From: Acinetobacter sp. ANC 3781 | Lineage (GTDB): Bacteria > Pseudomonadota > Gammaproteobacteria > Pseudomonadales > Moraxellaceae | Length of the DNA: 64,000 nucleotides | Direction: 5' to 3' | NCBI RefSeq assembly: GCF_004331285.1 | Contig: NZ_SJOH01000001.1 | Coordinates: 62,001-126,000 of the forward strand | Shown here: one piece after another, positions 1-8,934 of the stretch | Position numbering within the stretch: the stretch's first letter is position 1 | How the letters are laid out: each line of letters starts with the position of its first letter | Translations under genes and position numbers: made by a program | The notes under the pieces: generated by a model | What the model saw: only the letters and a program-made list of their open reading frames with translations | The model's database searches: none | What the model was told of the DNA's origin: nothing

Positions 1-104
1 TGGTATATGCAACTTATACACGTCGTGGTGGATTAGACATCAATCCTTGCCGTGTATCCGATGCGACATGGATGCCTCGCCCCATTCGTTTGGCGCGACA
101 ATAA
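1..104 (+). CDS. queF: NADPH-dependent 7-cyano-7-deazaguanine reductase QueF, C-terminal end (partial)
   Basis: Only the last 33 or so codons are in the window; the frame starts at base 3 and ends with TAA at 102-104. The reading [12 protein letters not shown] followed by a run ending in RPIRLARQ is the characteristic C-terminus of QueF, which reduces preQ0 to preQ1 in queuosine biosynthesis. The catalytic cysteine and aspartate lie upstream of the window and cannot be checked. Confidence 0.85.
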   Translation, partial: VYATYTRRGGLDINPCRVSDATWMPRPIRLARQ

Positions 105-130
105 AATGAAGAACATTGAGGTTTTTTAAC

Positions 131-781
131 ATGCCATTTTTTGGGTTTATTCCTTCTGCAGAATTATTAAGCAGTATTCAAACCGCTCAAGGAAAGAAAA
201 ATTCCAGCGAACCGCTTTATCCTTTACGCGACAAAACAGCATTGTTGATTAATGAAGAAATTATTGATGCTATTTTGACCGAGCTTGTGCGTCGTTTTCC
301 GGCCAGTGATAAGCGCGACACTGCTGAAAAACTAGCAGGTTATATCAAATCAACTGTTGCTGTTTTATTGAAACAGTTGATGAGTAAATCTTCAAATGAT
401 GTGGTCAAGCAATCGATTGAGTTTTCTGAAAAAAGCTTATTTAAAGATGCGGAAGGCAATTTCCGCGTAGGCGAACATTTAGATGCCAGTTTGGTGACCA
501 ATCTTAAGCAAAGTTATGCCGAAATTAAAGCGGGAAATGACATTAACAAGGCCGCGCTCACTGAATCGTATAAACAGTTTGCTGAAGCCACTGTGCGTCA
601 TTTTATGAGTGACTTTAACAAGACACTCGATTTAGGCATGATCAAGCGTAAAGCGGCTGATCTTGGCGCTGCAGCAGTGACTAAAGCAGTCCATATTGCA
701 GTGGATAAAATCATTCCAAATCTCAATAAAGCCGAGCTTCGGGCACTTGCGGAATACCACGACACCTTATTTCATGCTTAA
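131..781 (+). CDS. Conserved hypothetical protein, mostly helical
   Basis: A 216-residue protein of unknown function. The open frame extends upstream to a TTG at 116, but ATG at 131 is preferred because GAGG at 118-121 lies nine bases before it. The protein is rich in Lys, Ala and Glu. It has no signal peptide and no clear membrane segment beyond the hydrophobic first ten residues (MPFFGFIP). It follows queF by 26 bases and may share its transcript. A weak hairpin with a T-run follows the stop. I do not recognise a domain. Confidence 0.75.
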   Translation: MPFFGFIPSAELLSSIQTAQGKKNSSEPLYPLRDKTALLINEEIIDAILTELVRRFPASDKRDTAEKLAGYIKSTVAVLLKQLMSKSSNDVVKQSIEFSEKSLFKDAEGNFRVGEHLDASLVTNLKQSYAEIKAGNDINKAALTESYKQFAEATVRHFMSDFNKTLDLGMIKRKAADLGAAAVTKAVHIAVDKIIPNLNKAELRALAEYHDTLFHA

Positions 782-799
782 GCATTTTTAAACTATAGA

Positions 800-825
800 A
801 AACCTGGCGATTGCTGGGTTTTTTT
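800..825 (+). terminator. Rho-independent terminator
   Basis: AACC-TG-GC-gatt-GC-TG-GGTT forms a symmetric stem with a small internal loop and is followed by a run of T. It sits 18 bases after the stop of the 131-781 gene. Confidence 0.5.
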
Positions 826-826
826 A

Positions 827-1834
827 TGCAAAATCTTGATATAAATTATCCAAATACAGATAGATGTGATCATTGTGTTCAGATTGATCTAGCGCAAAAA
901 TATTTCATTCTGCTGCTCATAATATAGTTTCCTAGCTCATTGGGACCTTTTAAGCATCAACCTGTTGTTGTCTAAGTGTTCATTTTTATAGTTGCAGCTT
1001 ATTCTTCTCTTTATTGCTAAAAGTCTTTCCGAAGTTTATCTCGCCTTTTTCGCCCTTCTTTTTATCTTCTCATTTTTTAGTTTAATTCGCCTTTCCTCAT
1101 TACTGAATTAAGTATATACCTCGGACATCCGCTTCATATTTGATACAAGTAGCGTTGAACTGAAAAAGTTAGAAAATTTGCATATAGCTGACTAATGGGC
1201 ACTCAGATTTAAGATCCTTAAATTGAGTTTTTTTCAGCAATATTTTTATGCTGTTTTAATCAAATTAATTCAGTACCTTATTGGTGGGAATTACACTAAT
1301 TTTTGTCTTATTTTTCTTCTTGGCCAAGGAACAATATCGAGTGAATCAAAATAAAAATATGCCATGACTTTATTTTCGCCATAAAGCTGATGTCCTAGAT
1401 TCAAGCCGAAGTATTATTTACTCAATACTCCTCGAATTAGCAGGATTTCAGTTAAAGATTTTGCATGCTTTTTATCAACCTACTTTTGCCTGATGGTCAT
1501 CTCAATTTCATTATTGCCATTTATTCTAAAAGATGGAGTTTTAGTGGCTGACTTATTTTAGTTCTTTTATATTTCGCTATTATTACTCAGACTTTACAAA
1601 CCTCGTTAAGTTGCTGGCACAATTATGAGTGATTTTACCTGTGAACAACCTAGGTTTGTCTTTTTTTGTATATGTAATTGTTGTAGTAGCCTCAGTCAAT
1701 GTTATCTTAACCATTTGAAAAATTCCGTTATCTTTCACGAGATGGATGTTCAATCCTTATATTTGTAATAGCGGCTTTTAGCGTCGTGATGTCAATTCAC
1801 ACACACTGATTATGTTTTTGGAACTTTGAGTAAT
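827..1834. other. Gene-free AT-rich stretch, possibly a decayed gene
   Basis: About 1 kb without a credible ORF on either strand. In the plus direction several hydrophobic open runs, for example around 1010-1110 and 1195-1340, are broken by stops and frame changes. That could be a decayed membrane-protein gene, but I cannot match it to a family. It also must hold the promoter of mltB. Confidence 0.4.
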
Positions 1835-2836
1835 ATGTTAAATATCAACTTTTATAACAAAATTAAACGTCTTCCTTTACTTATCGGTGCATTTTGCATC
1901 ACCAGTTTCTGTCAAGCCAACGATTTTTCTAATCACCCTTCTTATAACAGCTTTAAACAAAAAACTATGCAGACCTATGGCTTAAGTGCAGAGCAAGTTG
2001 ATTGGGCCATGAATGGCTCAAAAAACCTTCCCAATATTATCAATATTATGAATCGCCCGGGTGAAAGCAAGCCCTGGTACCAATATAAAACCAACTTTAT
2101 GGCTGAAAGCGCCATTCAGCGTGGTGTACGTTTCAAAAATCAATATGCCGACACTTTAAACCGTGCTGAACAACAGTTCGGAGTACCTCAGTCGGTGATT
2201 CTAGGTATTTTAGGGGTAGAAACAGGTTTCGGTGCCAATAAAGGCAATTTCGTCACCCGTGATGCATTGGCAACTTTAGGGTTTGGTTATGAGCGCCGTG
2301 CACAATATTTTCAGGATGAACTCTCTGCGCTAATTGCATGGTCATATAAAGACGGTGTTCCAACCAATTCAGTAACAGGTTCTTATGCAGGTGCAATCGG
2401 CTACCCTCAATTTATGCCAAGTAACATTCCCAAGCTAGGTGTTGACTATGATGCTAACGGACATATTGATCTTAGAAATTCAGCGGTAGATGCGATTGGT
2501 TCGATTGCCAATTATTTGGCTCAACATGGCTGGCAACGCAATCAACCCATCGGCTTTGCGGCACGCTATACAGGAAATAATCCAGAATCGATTATCGCTA
2601 AAGATTTAGAACAACCCACCCCTTATGGAGTATTAAAGAATCAAGGGGTTACACCAATAAATCCTATTGTAAAAATAGATGACCTGGATATGGTGAATAT
2701 TATTCAGCTTCAAGATAGTTATGCACCAATTTATTATATAACTTATCCTAATTTTCAAGTAATTACGACCTATAACAAGAGTCGCATGTATGCCACGGCA
2801 GTGTGGCAATTAGGCACAGAAATCGCCAGTCGTTGA
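1835..2836 (+). CDS. mltB: Lytic murein transglycosylase B family
   Basis: A periplasmic or outer-membrane enzyme cleaving the MurNAc-GlcNAc bond of peptidoglycan with 1,6-anhydro product formation (family knowledge). The N-terminus KRLPLLIGAFCITSFCQA is a signal sequence. The core shows the MltB/SLT2 motifs: VPQSVILGILGVETGFGANKG with the catalytic Glu in GVETGFG, then GSYAGAIGYPQFMPS and a DYDANGHIDL stretch. Length (333 residues) is normal. The frame opens at a TTG at 1826; ATG at 1835 is chosen because GGAA lies about 11 bases upstream. A Cys in the signal region might be a lipid site, but the lipobox is poor. Confidence 0.88.
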   Translation: MLNINFYNKIKRLPLLIGAFCITSFCQANDFSNHPSYNSFKQKTMQTYGLSAEQVDWAMNGSKNLPNIINIMNRPGESKPWYQYKTNFMAESAIQRGVRFKNQYADTLNRAEQQFGVPQSVILGILGVETGFGANKGNFVTRDALATLGFGYERRAQYFQDELSALIAWSYKDGVPTNSVTGSYAGAIGYPQFMPSNIPKLGVDYDANGHIDLRNSAVDAIGSIANYLAQHGWQRNQPIGFAARYTGNNPESIIAKDLEQPTPYGVLKNQGVTPINPIVKIDDLDMVNIIQLQDSYAPIYYITYPNFQVITTYNKSRMYATAVWQLGTEIASR

Positions 2837-3122
2837 GACTGGCTTTTACCAAAAACAACCAAAGTCAAGATTTTATTTTGCAAAATAGCGCATAAAACAG
2901 GCATTTTAAATAACATGTTACAATATTGATTATTTTTTAACCAGAAAACGTTATATTTCTGTCCTTTTTGTAATATTTTCAGGTAAAGAGTAGACAGCTT
3001 TAGCATGGCATGAATATTATCCATCTCGTCAAATGTAGTTGCAAAAGAGAATTAACAGACCGGTTTGCGAATATTTCAAGTTTTTAAATGAAATTAAGTC
3101 AATGGTCTTTAGGGGTTTAAGA

Positions 3123-3731
3123 ATGCATTCATCAGTTAAATATATTTTAGCTTTAACGACCACTTTTGCTCTGAGTCAGTCTCAAGCAGAATTGGTTCAG
3201 TCATCATTTAGTACAGATAATGACAACTCTCGCTTGGCCACACGTGTGCTAAATAAAGACGCTCAAAATTTCAATTCGCACTTCTCAAATTTAAATAGTC
3301 TTTCAATCACTGAGCGTTCTGGCGATAAAATCCGTCGTCAAACCATTGCAGCAAAAATTGAAATTCCTGAAGACGAGCCTTCAGTGATTGAAAAGCTAAA
3401 CACTGTTGCATCGAATACAGTTCGTAAATTTAGCCAAACAGGTGCAGCATCTTGGTACGGTCGCCAGTTTCATGGTCGTAAAACAGCAAGTGGTGAAACA
3501 TTCGATATGAATGCCATGACTGCAGCTCATCGTAGCCTGCCATTGAACTGCTATATTCGCGTAACCAATAAAACTAACGGCAAGAGTGTTGTCGTAAAAG
3601 TAAATGATCGCGGCCCATTCCATGGCAACCGAGTTCTAGACTTGTCCTATGGTGCTGCGAAACAGTTAGGTATTACTAACGCAGGTACTGCGAAAGTAAA
3701 TATTGAACGTGTTGATGGGCCAAATTCATAA
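3123..3731 (+). CDS. rlpA: RlpA-like septal ring lytic transglycosylase
   Basis: A 202-residue exported protein with a signal peptide (MHSSVKYILALTTTFALSQSQA). A double-psi beta-barrel domain at about residues 108-198 contains ASWYGRQFHGRKTASGE, the Asp in VNDRGPFHGNR and LDLSYGAAKQLG, all typical of RlpA. Family members cut denuded glycan strands at the septum. There is no SPOR domain, so it is a short form. The open frame begins at a TTG at 3039, but ATG 3123 has AGGGG at 3111-3115 and directly precedes the signal peptide. Confidence 0.87.
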   Translation: MHSSVKYILALTTTFALSQSQAELVQSSFSTDNDNSRLATRVLNKDAQNFNSHFSNLNSLSITERSGDKIRRQTIAAKIEIPEDEPSVIEKLNTVASNTVRKFSQTGAASWYGRQFHGRKTASGETFDMNAMTAAHRSLPLNCYIRVTNKTNGKSVVVKVNDRGPFHGNRVLDLSYGAAKQLGITNAGTAKVNIERVDGPNS

Positions 3732-3767
3732 GATGATGCTCAACTCCTGATACATTTGACTTAAAGG

Positions 3768-3789
3768 GCCACGTAATGTGGCTTTTTTT
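3768..3789 (+). terminator. Rho-independent terminator after rlpA
   Basis: GCCAC-gtaat-GTGGC perfect five-base-pair stem followed by seven T, 36 bases after the rlpA stop. Confidence 0.85.
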
Positions 3790-3868
3790 ATTGCCTGAAA
3801 AAACTTTGTTTTAAGCCTCTTCTTAGTGTTTAATAAATACAGCGTATTAATAATGATAAGAGTTGAGG

Positions 3869-5680
3869 ATGAATATATTACCGAAAACCCAAAGACGCCA
3901 TATCCCTCACTTGATAACCCAATGTATCATTTCAGCAGTCCCACTCACTTTGCTTGTTGCATGCTCAAGCTTACCTACAGCACAACATAAACCTGTTCAA
4001 GAAAAAGCGCCTCATACTCTCTTGGTTTATGGTGGTCCCATTTTGACCATGGAGGGAATGCAACCGACCTATGTCGAAGCCTTACTGATTCAAGCAGGTC
4101 ATATCCAGTTTAGTGGACAACTTCAACAAGCACGTAAAATTGCCCCTCAAGCGCAGCAACTTAATTTAGAACAGCGCACAGTCATCCCCGGTATCATCGA
4201 TGCACATAGCCATGTCAACAGTGTCGGCTTACAACAAACGGTTGCGAATCTTTATTCTCCCCCAGATGGAGTGGTAACCGATATCAACTCGCTCATTGTT
4301 GCCATGAAAAGCTGGCAGCAGCAAAATCCCGAATTTATTCAGGCAACATTAGGCTGGATTATGGGCAACGGTTATGATGATGCTCAACTCAAAGAGAAAC
4401 GCCACCCAACGGCAACAGAACTGGATCAGATCTCTAAAGATCAACCCGTCTTAATCTTGCATCAGTCTGGACATCTAGCATCGGTCAATCATAAAGCTTT
4501 AGAAATACTTAACATCAATGCAAAAACACCCAATCCATCCGGTGGCATAATTCGTCGGATGAATAATTCCATGGAGCCAAATGGGGTGCTTGAAGAAAGT
4601 GTTGTTTTCAGTGCCATGATGCAGGCTTTTAAAAATGTCCCACCCGATGTGATGGAAAAGATGGCACTCACGGCTATTCAGACGTATGTCCAAAATGGTT
4701 ACACAACCGTTCAGGAAGGTCGTGCGGATGCAGGAACCAGTGAATTATGGCGAAATTTAGCCAAACAAGAAAAACTACCGATTGATCTGGTGTCCTACCC
4801 CGACATCATTAATGAAAAAGCATACATGCTTAAGCATGGCACGAGTCGCAGCTATGATCATCATTTTCGTATAGGCGGCGTTAAAATAAGTTTGGATGGC
4901 TCACCTCAAGGCAAAACGGCTTGGCTAACGCAACCCTATTTAATTCCACCAGAGGGAAAACCAAAAAGCTATTCAGGCTATCCAGCTTTTCCTGAAAACA
5001 AAACGGTACAAGATGCCATTAATTTAGCCTTTGAACACAAATGGCAAATACTGGCCCATGCCAATGGAGATGCTGCAATTGACCAATATTTAAATGATAT
5101 TGATACTGCAACCAAACACTATCCAAAATTAGACCGACGCAATGTCATTATCCATGCACAAACGATGCGTGAAGATCAGTTAGACAAAGCCAAATCTCTC
5201 GAGCTCATTCCATCCTTCTTTTCGTTGCATACCTACTATTGGGGCGACTGGCACAGAGAAGAAACCCTAGGCGTAGAACGGGCGAATCGTATTTCACCGA
5301 CAGGCTCTGCTTTACGCAAAGGCATTTTGTTTACCGAACATCATGATGCGCCGGTTATTCCACCTCGTAGCATGATGACGCTGGATAGCACTGTAAACCG
5401 CGTTACACGCAGTGGCAAAATACTGGGTACCGAACAACGCGTCAGCCCTTATATTGCCTTAAAGTCACTCACCGACTGGGCGGCTTATCAATATTTTGAA
5501 GAAAATAGCAAGGGAACTCTAACGGAAGGAAAGCTGGCTGACTTTGTAATTCTGAGCGACAACCCTCTGGCTGTTCCGAGCAATAAAATTAAAGATATAA
5601 AAATACTCGCAACTTATAAGGAAGGTCAGCAGATTTATCAAAATCCCAGATTTAAAAATATAGAGCTTAAATCGCCGTGA
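3869..5680 (+). CDS. YtcJ-type amidohydrolase, predicted lipoprotein
   Basis: A 603-residue metal-dependent hydrolase of the amidohydrolase superfamily. The N-terminus carries a signal peptide ending in the lipobox LLVAC, so it is probably lipid-anchored. The metal-binding motif is PGIIDAHSHVN at about residues 109-119. Later come GGVKISLDGSPQGKTAW, HANGDAAIDQ, VIIHAQ and the C-terminal GKLADFVILSDNPL, all typical of the YtcJ/exoenzyme subgroup. The substrate is unknown. ATG 3869 is chosen over TTG 3863 because AAGAG at 3857-3861 is well spaced. It stands alone between terminator-flanked genes. Confidence 0.85.
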   Translation: MNILPKTQRRHIPHLITQCIISAVPLTLLVACSSLPTAQHKPVQEKAPHTLLVYGGPILTMEGMQPTYVEALLIQAGHIQFSGQLQQARKIAPQAQQLNLEQRTVIPGIIDAHSHVNSVGLQQTVANLYSPPDGVVTDINSLIVAMKSWQQQNPEFIQATLGWIMGNGYDDAQLKEKRHPTATELDQISKDQPVLILHQSGHLASVNHKALEILNINAKTPNPSGGIIRRMNNSMEPNGVLEESVVFSAMMQAFKNVPPDVMEKMALTAIQTYVQNGYTTVQEGRADAGTSELWRNLAKQEKLPIDLVSYPDIINEKAYMLKHGTSRSYDHHFRIGGVKISLDGSPQGKTAWLTQPYLIPPEGKPKSYSGYPAFPENKTVQDAINLAFEHKWQILAHANGDAAIDQYLNDIDTATKHYPKLDRRNVIIHAQTMREDQLDKAKSLELIPSFFSLHTYYWGDWHREETLGVERANRISPTGSALRKGILFTEHHDAPVIPPRSMMTLDSTVNRVTRSGKILGTEQRVSPYIALKSLTDWAAYQYFEENSKGTLTEGKLADFVILSDNPLAVPSNKIKDIKILATYKEGQQIYQNPRFKNIELKSP

Positions 5681-5837
5681 CACACCTGGTATACGGTTTC
5701 AGATTTAACCGCATATTCTGTTTATTTAAAGTGAACGAGGCTGAGCTACCAACTCCTTTGACCCTTCCCTCGTTCTGGTTTATATTTAATTTGAATAAAA
5801 ATAAGTCTGTGAAACTTAAATCCCGCCGGAGTGGAGA

Positions 5838-6293
5838 ATGAAAACAATAACCGAATGGCTAGATGAATACAGTGACAGCCATCAAGACAAAACCAATAAA
5901 GCCATTCATTGGGTCTGTGTGCCTGCAATCCTTTTTTCAATCATTGGAATTCTTGCTCATTTCAGTGCGTTACTTACCGCCCTGATATTAGTATTAACTT
6001 TTATTTTTTATGCGCGCCTTGATCTGGTACTTGCTGTTGCAATGGCAGCTTTGCTTTTTGTCATGGCGTGGCTTATTTTTATCTTACCTGTGGGTGCCGG
6101 TTTTTATATCGCAGTTTTTGTTTTGGCCTGGATTGGACAGTTTTACGGGCATAAAATCGAAGGTAAAAAGCCTTCTTTCTTTAAAGACCTCCAATTCCTC
6201 CTCATTGGCCCAGTATGGTGTATGGATGCCTATTTAGGTAAATTGATACCTAAATGGAGAAAACGCCAAAAATCGCAACTGATAGCGATTTAA
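5838..6293 (+). CDS. DUF962/Mpo1-like membrane protein
   Basis: A 151-residue protein beginning EWLDEYSDSHQDKTNKAIHWVCVP, the signature of the DUF962 family to which yeast Mpo1 (a 2-hydroxy fatty acid dioxygenase) belongs; the conserved His residues are in NKAIHW and in FYGHKIEGKKPSF. Four hydrophobic segments span about residues 27-110. Function in bacteria is unsettled. CGGAG at 5827-5831 is a good Shine-Dalgarno for ATG 5838. It converges with the DUF3465 gene. Confidence 0.8.
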   Translation: MKTITEWLDEYSDSHQDKTNKAIHWVCVPAILFSIIGILAHFSALLTALILVLTFIFYARLDLVLAVAMAALLFVMAWLIFILPVGAGFYIAVFVLAWIGQFYGHKIEGKKPSFFKDLQFLLIGPVWCMDAYLGKLIPKWRKRQKSQLIAI

Positions 6294-6318
6294 ACACCCT
6301 TATCACTTTAGCCTTTCG

Positions 6319-6347
6319 AAGAACCTTTATTGATAGGTTCTTCCTTT
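6319..6347. terminator. Bidirectional terminator between convergent genes
   Basis: AAGAACCT-ttattgat-AGGTTCTT is a perfect eight-base-pair stem followed on the plus strand by cctttat. The stop codon of the minus-strand gene lies in the loop. The T-run is weak on both strands. Confidence 0.5.
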
Positions 6348-6860
6348 ATACTTTAACCAACCATCGGCATGAGTTTTCTGGGGATCATGATGAGTCCAGT
6401 GAATTACCCCACCTTGCTGACTGTATTCATATTCACCATAAAATTGCACAATTTCGCCCTTTTCCAAGTCATCTAGGCGTGGGCTTAAGTCAATATTGTG
6501 CGCAACTAAAACCGTTTGCCCATTACCAAGCTCCAAAATGAATTTTTGATGACGTGAACCATCATTATCATCACGCAAAATAGCTTTCACTCGCCCACTG
6601 GATTGGACTTGAATATCACTTTTTTGTTCTCGAAATGCCTGTTGAATTTTTTCATCATCATTTTGAGTGGGCAAATTGAAGGATTGCGATTCTACAGATG
6701 CTTTTTGATATTCGGTTTTCGAGAAAATTTCAGTTTGTGGTTTTGAATTGCTGAGCGGTTGATTAGAAGAGCTCTGCTGCTCTTGTAAATCAATTCCAAA
6801 GTATGCGGCTATTAAGACGATAATAACTGCGCCAATCCCCAGATTGGTTTTATTCGCCAT
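6327..6860 (-). CDS. DUF3465 family protein, membrane-anchored
   Basis: A 177-residue protein with an N-terminal membrane segment (LGIGAVIIVLIAAYFGI), a Ser/Gln-rich linker and a C-terminal beta-rich domain of about 85 residues: SGRVKAILRDDNDGSRHQKF, VLVAHNIDLSPRL, GEYEYSQQGGVIHWTHHDP and GWLKYKGRTYQ. That C-terminal pattern is DUF3465, an OB-fold-like domain of unknown role. ATG 6860 is chosen over the upstream TTG at 6875 because TTGAGGA lies nine bases before it. Likely periplasmic. Confidence 0.8.
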   Translation of the reverse strand: MANKTNLGIGAVIIVLIAAYFGIDLQEQQSSSNQPLSNSKPQTEIFSKTEYQKASVESQSFNLPTQNDDEKIQQAFREQKSDIQVQSSGRVKAILRDDNDGSRHQKFILELGNGQTVLVAHNIDLSPRLDDLEKGEIVQFYGEYEYSQQGGVIHWTHHDPQKTHADGWLKYKGRTYQ

Positions 6861-6910
6861 TTTGTCGTTCCTCAAAGTTTAAGGATCTTCACACACCCCC
6901 TCTTCATAAA

Positions 6911-6934
6911 AAAAGCCCCAAATGGGGCTTTTTT
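6911..6934 (-). terminator. Terminator of the rpsB-tsf transcript
   Basis: AAAAGCCCC-aaat-GGGGCTTTT perfect stem with flanking A and T runs, so it can act on both strands. It lies about 30 bases past the tsf stop. Confidence 0.9.
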
Positions 6935-6962
6935 CACAAAACATCTTTACCTAAGGGCAAAA

Positions 6963-7838
6963 TTATTTTGCAGCAGCTTGAGCAGCAGCAACTTCTTCAG
7001 CGAAGCTCATTTCTGCTTTCTTCTCAATACCTTCACCTACTTCAAAGCGAACGAATTGAGCAACTGTAGTAGCAGTTGATTTAAGAACGTCAGCAACTTT
7101 CTTGTCGTTGTCGATTACGTACATTTGACGCTCAAGTACAACTTCGTTCAAGTATTTCTCAACTGAACCAGTCACCATTTTTTCAACGATATTCGCTGGT
7201 TTACCAGATTCTACTGCTTTCGCTTCAGCAATTTCTTTTTCTTTAGCGATAAGATCAGCAGATACGCCTTCAGCATTTACAGCAACCGGATTGAACGCAG
7301 CAACGTGCATTGCAATACCTTTACCAGTCGCAGCATCACCTGTGTAAGACACAACAACACCGATTTTTAAACCGTGTTTGTAAACTGCAAGGTTTTCGCC
7401 TTCAACAATTTTTGCACGACGTACTTGGATGTTTTCACCGATTTTTTGAACAAGAGCAATACGCGCTTCTTCAACAGTTTGGCCATCTTCAAGTTTCAAT
7501 TCAGCAATTTTAGCAGCATCAGTCTCGCCAGCAGCAAGCGCAGCAGCAGCAACTTTAGCAGAGAAACCAGCAAAGTTTTCGTCTTTAGCAACGAAGTCAG
7601 TTTGGCAGTTTACTTCTAAAAGAAGTGCTTTATTACCTTCTTGAGCAATCGTGATCGCGCCATCAGCAGCAATATTACCCGCTTTTTTAGCTGCTTTTGC
7701 CTGACCAGATTTGCGAAGGTTATCAATCGCTAATTCAACATCACCATTCGATTCTGTTAATGCTTTTTTACATTCCATCATTGCCAAACCAGTACGGTCG
7801 CGCAATTCTTTAACCATGCTTGCTGTAACTGCAGTCAT
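6963..7838 (-). CDS. tsf: Elongation factor Ts
   Basis: The 291-residue nucleotide-exchange factor for EF-Tu in translation. The N-terminal UBA-like region VKELRDRTGLAMMECKKALT and the NCQTDFVAKD motif that contacts EF-Tu are intact. Length is normal for gammaproteobacteria. It follows rpsB in the same direction with 140 bases between, containing a strong hairpin that probably tunes the S2:EF-Ts ratio. Confidence 0.97.
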   Translation of the reverse strand: MTAVTASMVKELRDRTGLAMMECKKALTESNGDVELAIDNLRKSGQAKAAKKAGNIAADGAITIAQEGNKALLLEVNCQTDFVAKDENFAGFSAKVAAAALAAGETDAAKIAELKLEDGQTVEEARIALVQKIGENIQVRRAKIVEGENLAVYKHGLKIGVVVSYTGDAATGKGIAMHVAAFNPVAVNAEGVSADLIAKEKEIAEAKAVESGKPANIVEKMVTGSVEKYLNEVVLERQMYVIDNDKKVADVLKSTATTVAQFVRFEVGEGIEKKAEMSFAEEVAAAQAAAK

Positions 7839-7884
7839 GTCAATCTCCTAGATTCGGTAGAAAATGAATTCTTTTTTAACAGAA

Positions 7885-7911
7885 ACGGCCCATAGGTCTC
7901 CCATGGGCCGT
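7885..7911 (-). promoter_or_regulatory. Intergenic rpsB-tsf hairpin, probable attenuator
   Basis: ACGGCCCAT and ATGGGCCGT make a perfect nine-base-pair stem with a nine-base loop. On the minus strand it is followed by ttctgttaaaaaag, a poor U-tract, so it should terminate only part of the transcripts between rpsB and tsf or act as a processing site. Confidence 0.6.
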
Positions 7912-7978
7912 CTGCATACATGACGCTTACATTGCCACCATCACATGTCGCAAAAATGACAAGCTTGCGTCAAACGCA

Positions 7979-8728
7979 TTAAGCCTCAGGAGCTTCTTTA
8001 GCTTCTTCGCCTTTTGCTTGAGCATTTGCTTGTGATTGAGCATATTCTTTACCAGCAAGAATCGCATCAGCCATAGCAGAAGCATACAAAGTAACTGCAC
8101 GGATCGCATCGTCGTTACCAGGAATAACGTAATCTACGTTATCTGGGTTAGAGTTTGTATCAACGATACCAATTACAGGAATACCAAGGTTTTTAGCTTC
8201 TTTAATCGCGATTGATTCGTGGTCAACGTCAATTACGAATAATGCGTCAGGTAAACCACCCATGTTTTTAACGCCGCCTAAAGCACGTTCAAGTTTTTCC
8301 ATCTCACGAGTACGCTCTAAAGCTTCACGTTTAGTAAGCTTAAGGAAAGTACCGTCTTGAGATTGAGTTTGAAGGTCTTTTAAACGGTTGATTGATTGAC
8401 GAAGAGTTTTCCAGTTCGTCAACATACCACCTAACCAGCGGTGATCAACATATGGTTGACCAGCGCGTTGCGCTTGTTCACGGATGATGTTAGATGCAGC
8501 ACGTTTAGTACCAACGAACAATACTTTGTTCTTTTTGCTAGCAAGATTGTTAACAAAGTTCAAAGCATCATTTAACGCAGGAACAGTGTGTTCAAGGTTA
8601 ATGATGTGAATTTTGTTACGCGCACCAAAGATGTATTCACGCATCTTTGGATTCCAGAAACGAGTTTGGTGACCAAAGTGCGCGCCAGCTTGAAGAAGGT
8701 CGCGCATGCTTACGTTGTAATCTGCCAT
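7979..8728 (-). CDS. rpsB: 30S ribosomal protein S2
   Basis: A 249-residue small-subunit protein. Diagnostic stretches are [52 protein letters not shown] and the Asp-rich [20 protein letters not shown]. First gene of rpsB-tsf. S2 is known in enterobacteria to repress its own operon through the leader, and a structured leader is visible upstream. Confidence 0.98.
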   Translation of the reverse strand: MADYNVSMRDLLQAGAHFGHQTRFWNPKMREYIFGARNKIHIINLEHTVPALNDALNFVNNLASKKNKVLFVGTKRAASNIIREQAQRAGQPYVDHRWLGGMLTNWKTLRQSINRLKDLQTQSQDGTFLKLTKREALERTREMEKLERALGGVKNMGGLPDALFVIDVDHESIAIKEAKNLGIPVIGIVDTNSNPDNVDYVIPGNDDAIRAVTLYASAMADAILAGKEYAQSQANAQAKGEEAKEAPEA

Positions 8729-8934
8729 TTTCTTTACCTTAAGTTTGGGTTAGGCCTCCATATATCCGCATTCTCCACCTCGAAAGGCACCCAGAGAAAT
8801 GTGTCGATATATGTGCGGATTTTGTTGCCCCATCCAGCAAAGCCCGTGAAATTTATTCACGAAAAAGCATTTGATAAAATGGGCGGCTATTTATACCATA
8901 GTCCCATACAAATTTCCAAAAGTTTTTAGAGATC
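8729..8934 (-). promoter_or_regulatory. Divergent rpsB/map intergenic region with structured rpsB leader
   Basis: 206 bases separate the divergent starts. ATCCGCA (8764-8770) pairs perfectly with TGCGGAT (8814-8820), enclosing about 43 bases and closing a leader structure just upstream of rpsB. By analogy with S2 autoregulation in E. coli this is the likely operator; the analogy is inference. Confidence 0.45.

Noticed and set aside
2770-3024. Minus-strand ORF after mltB
   Set aside because: Overlaps the mltB end, has no ribosome site and no protein-like composition.
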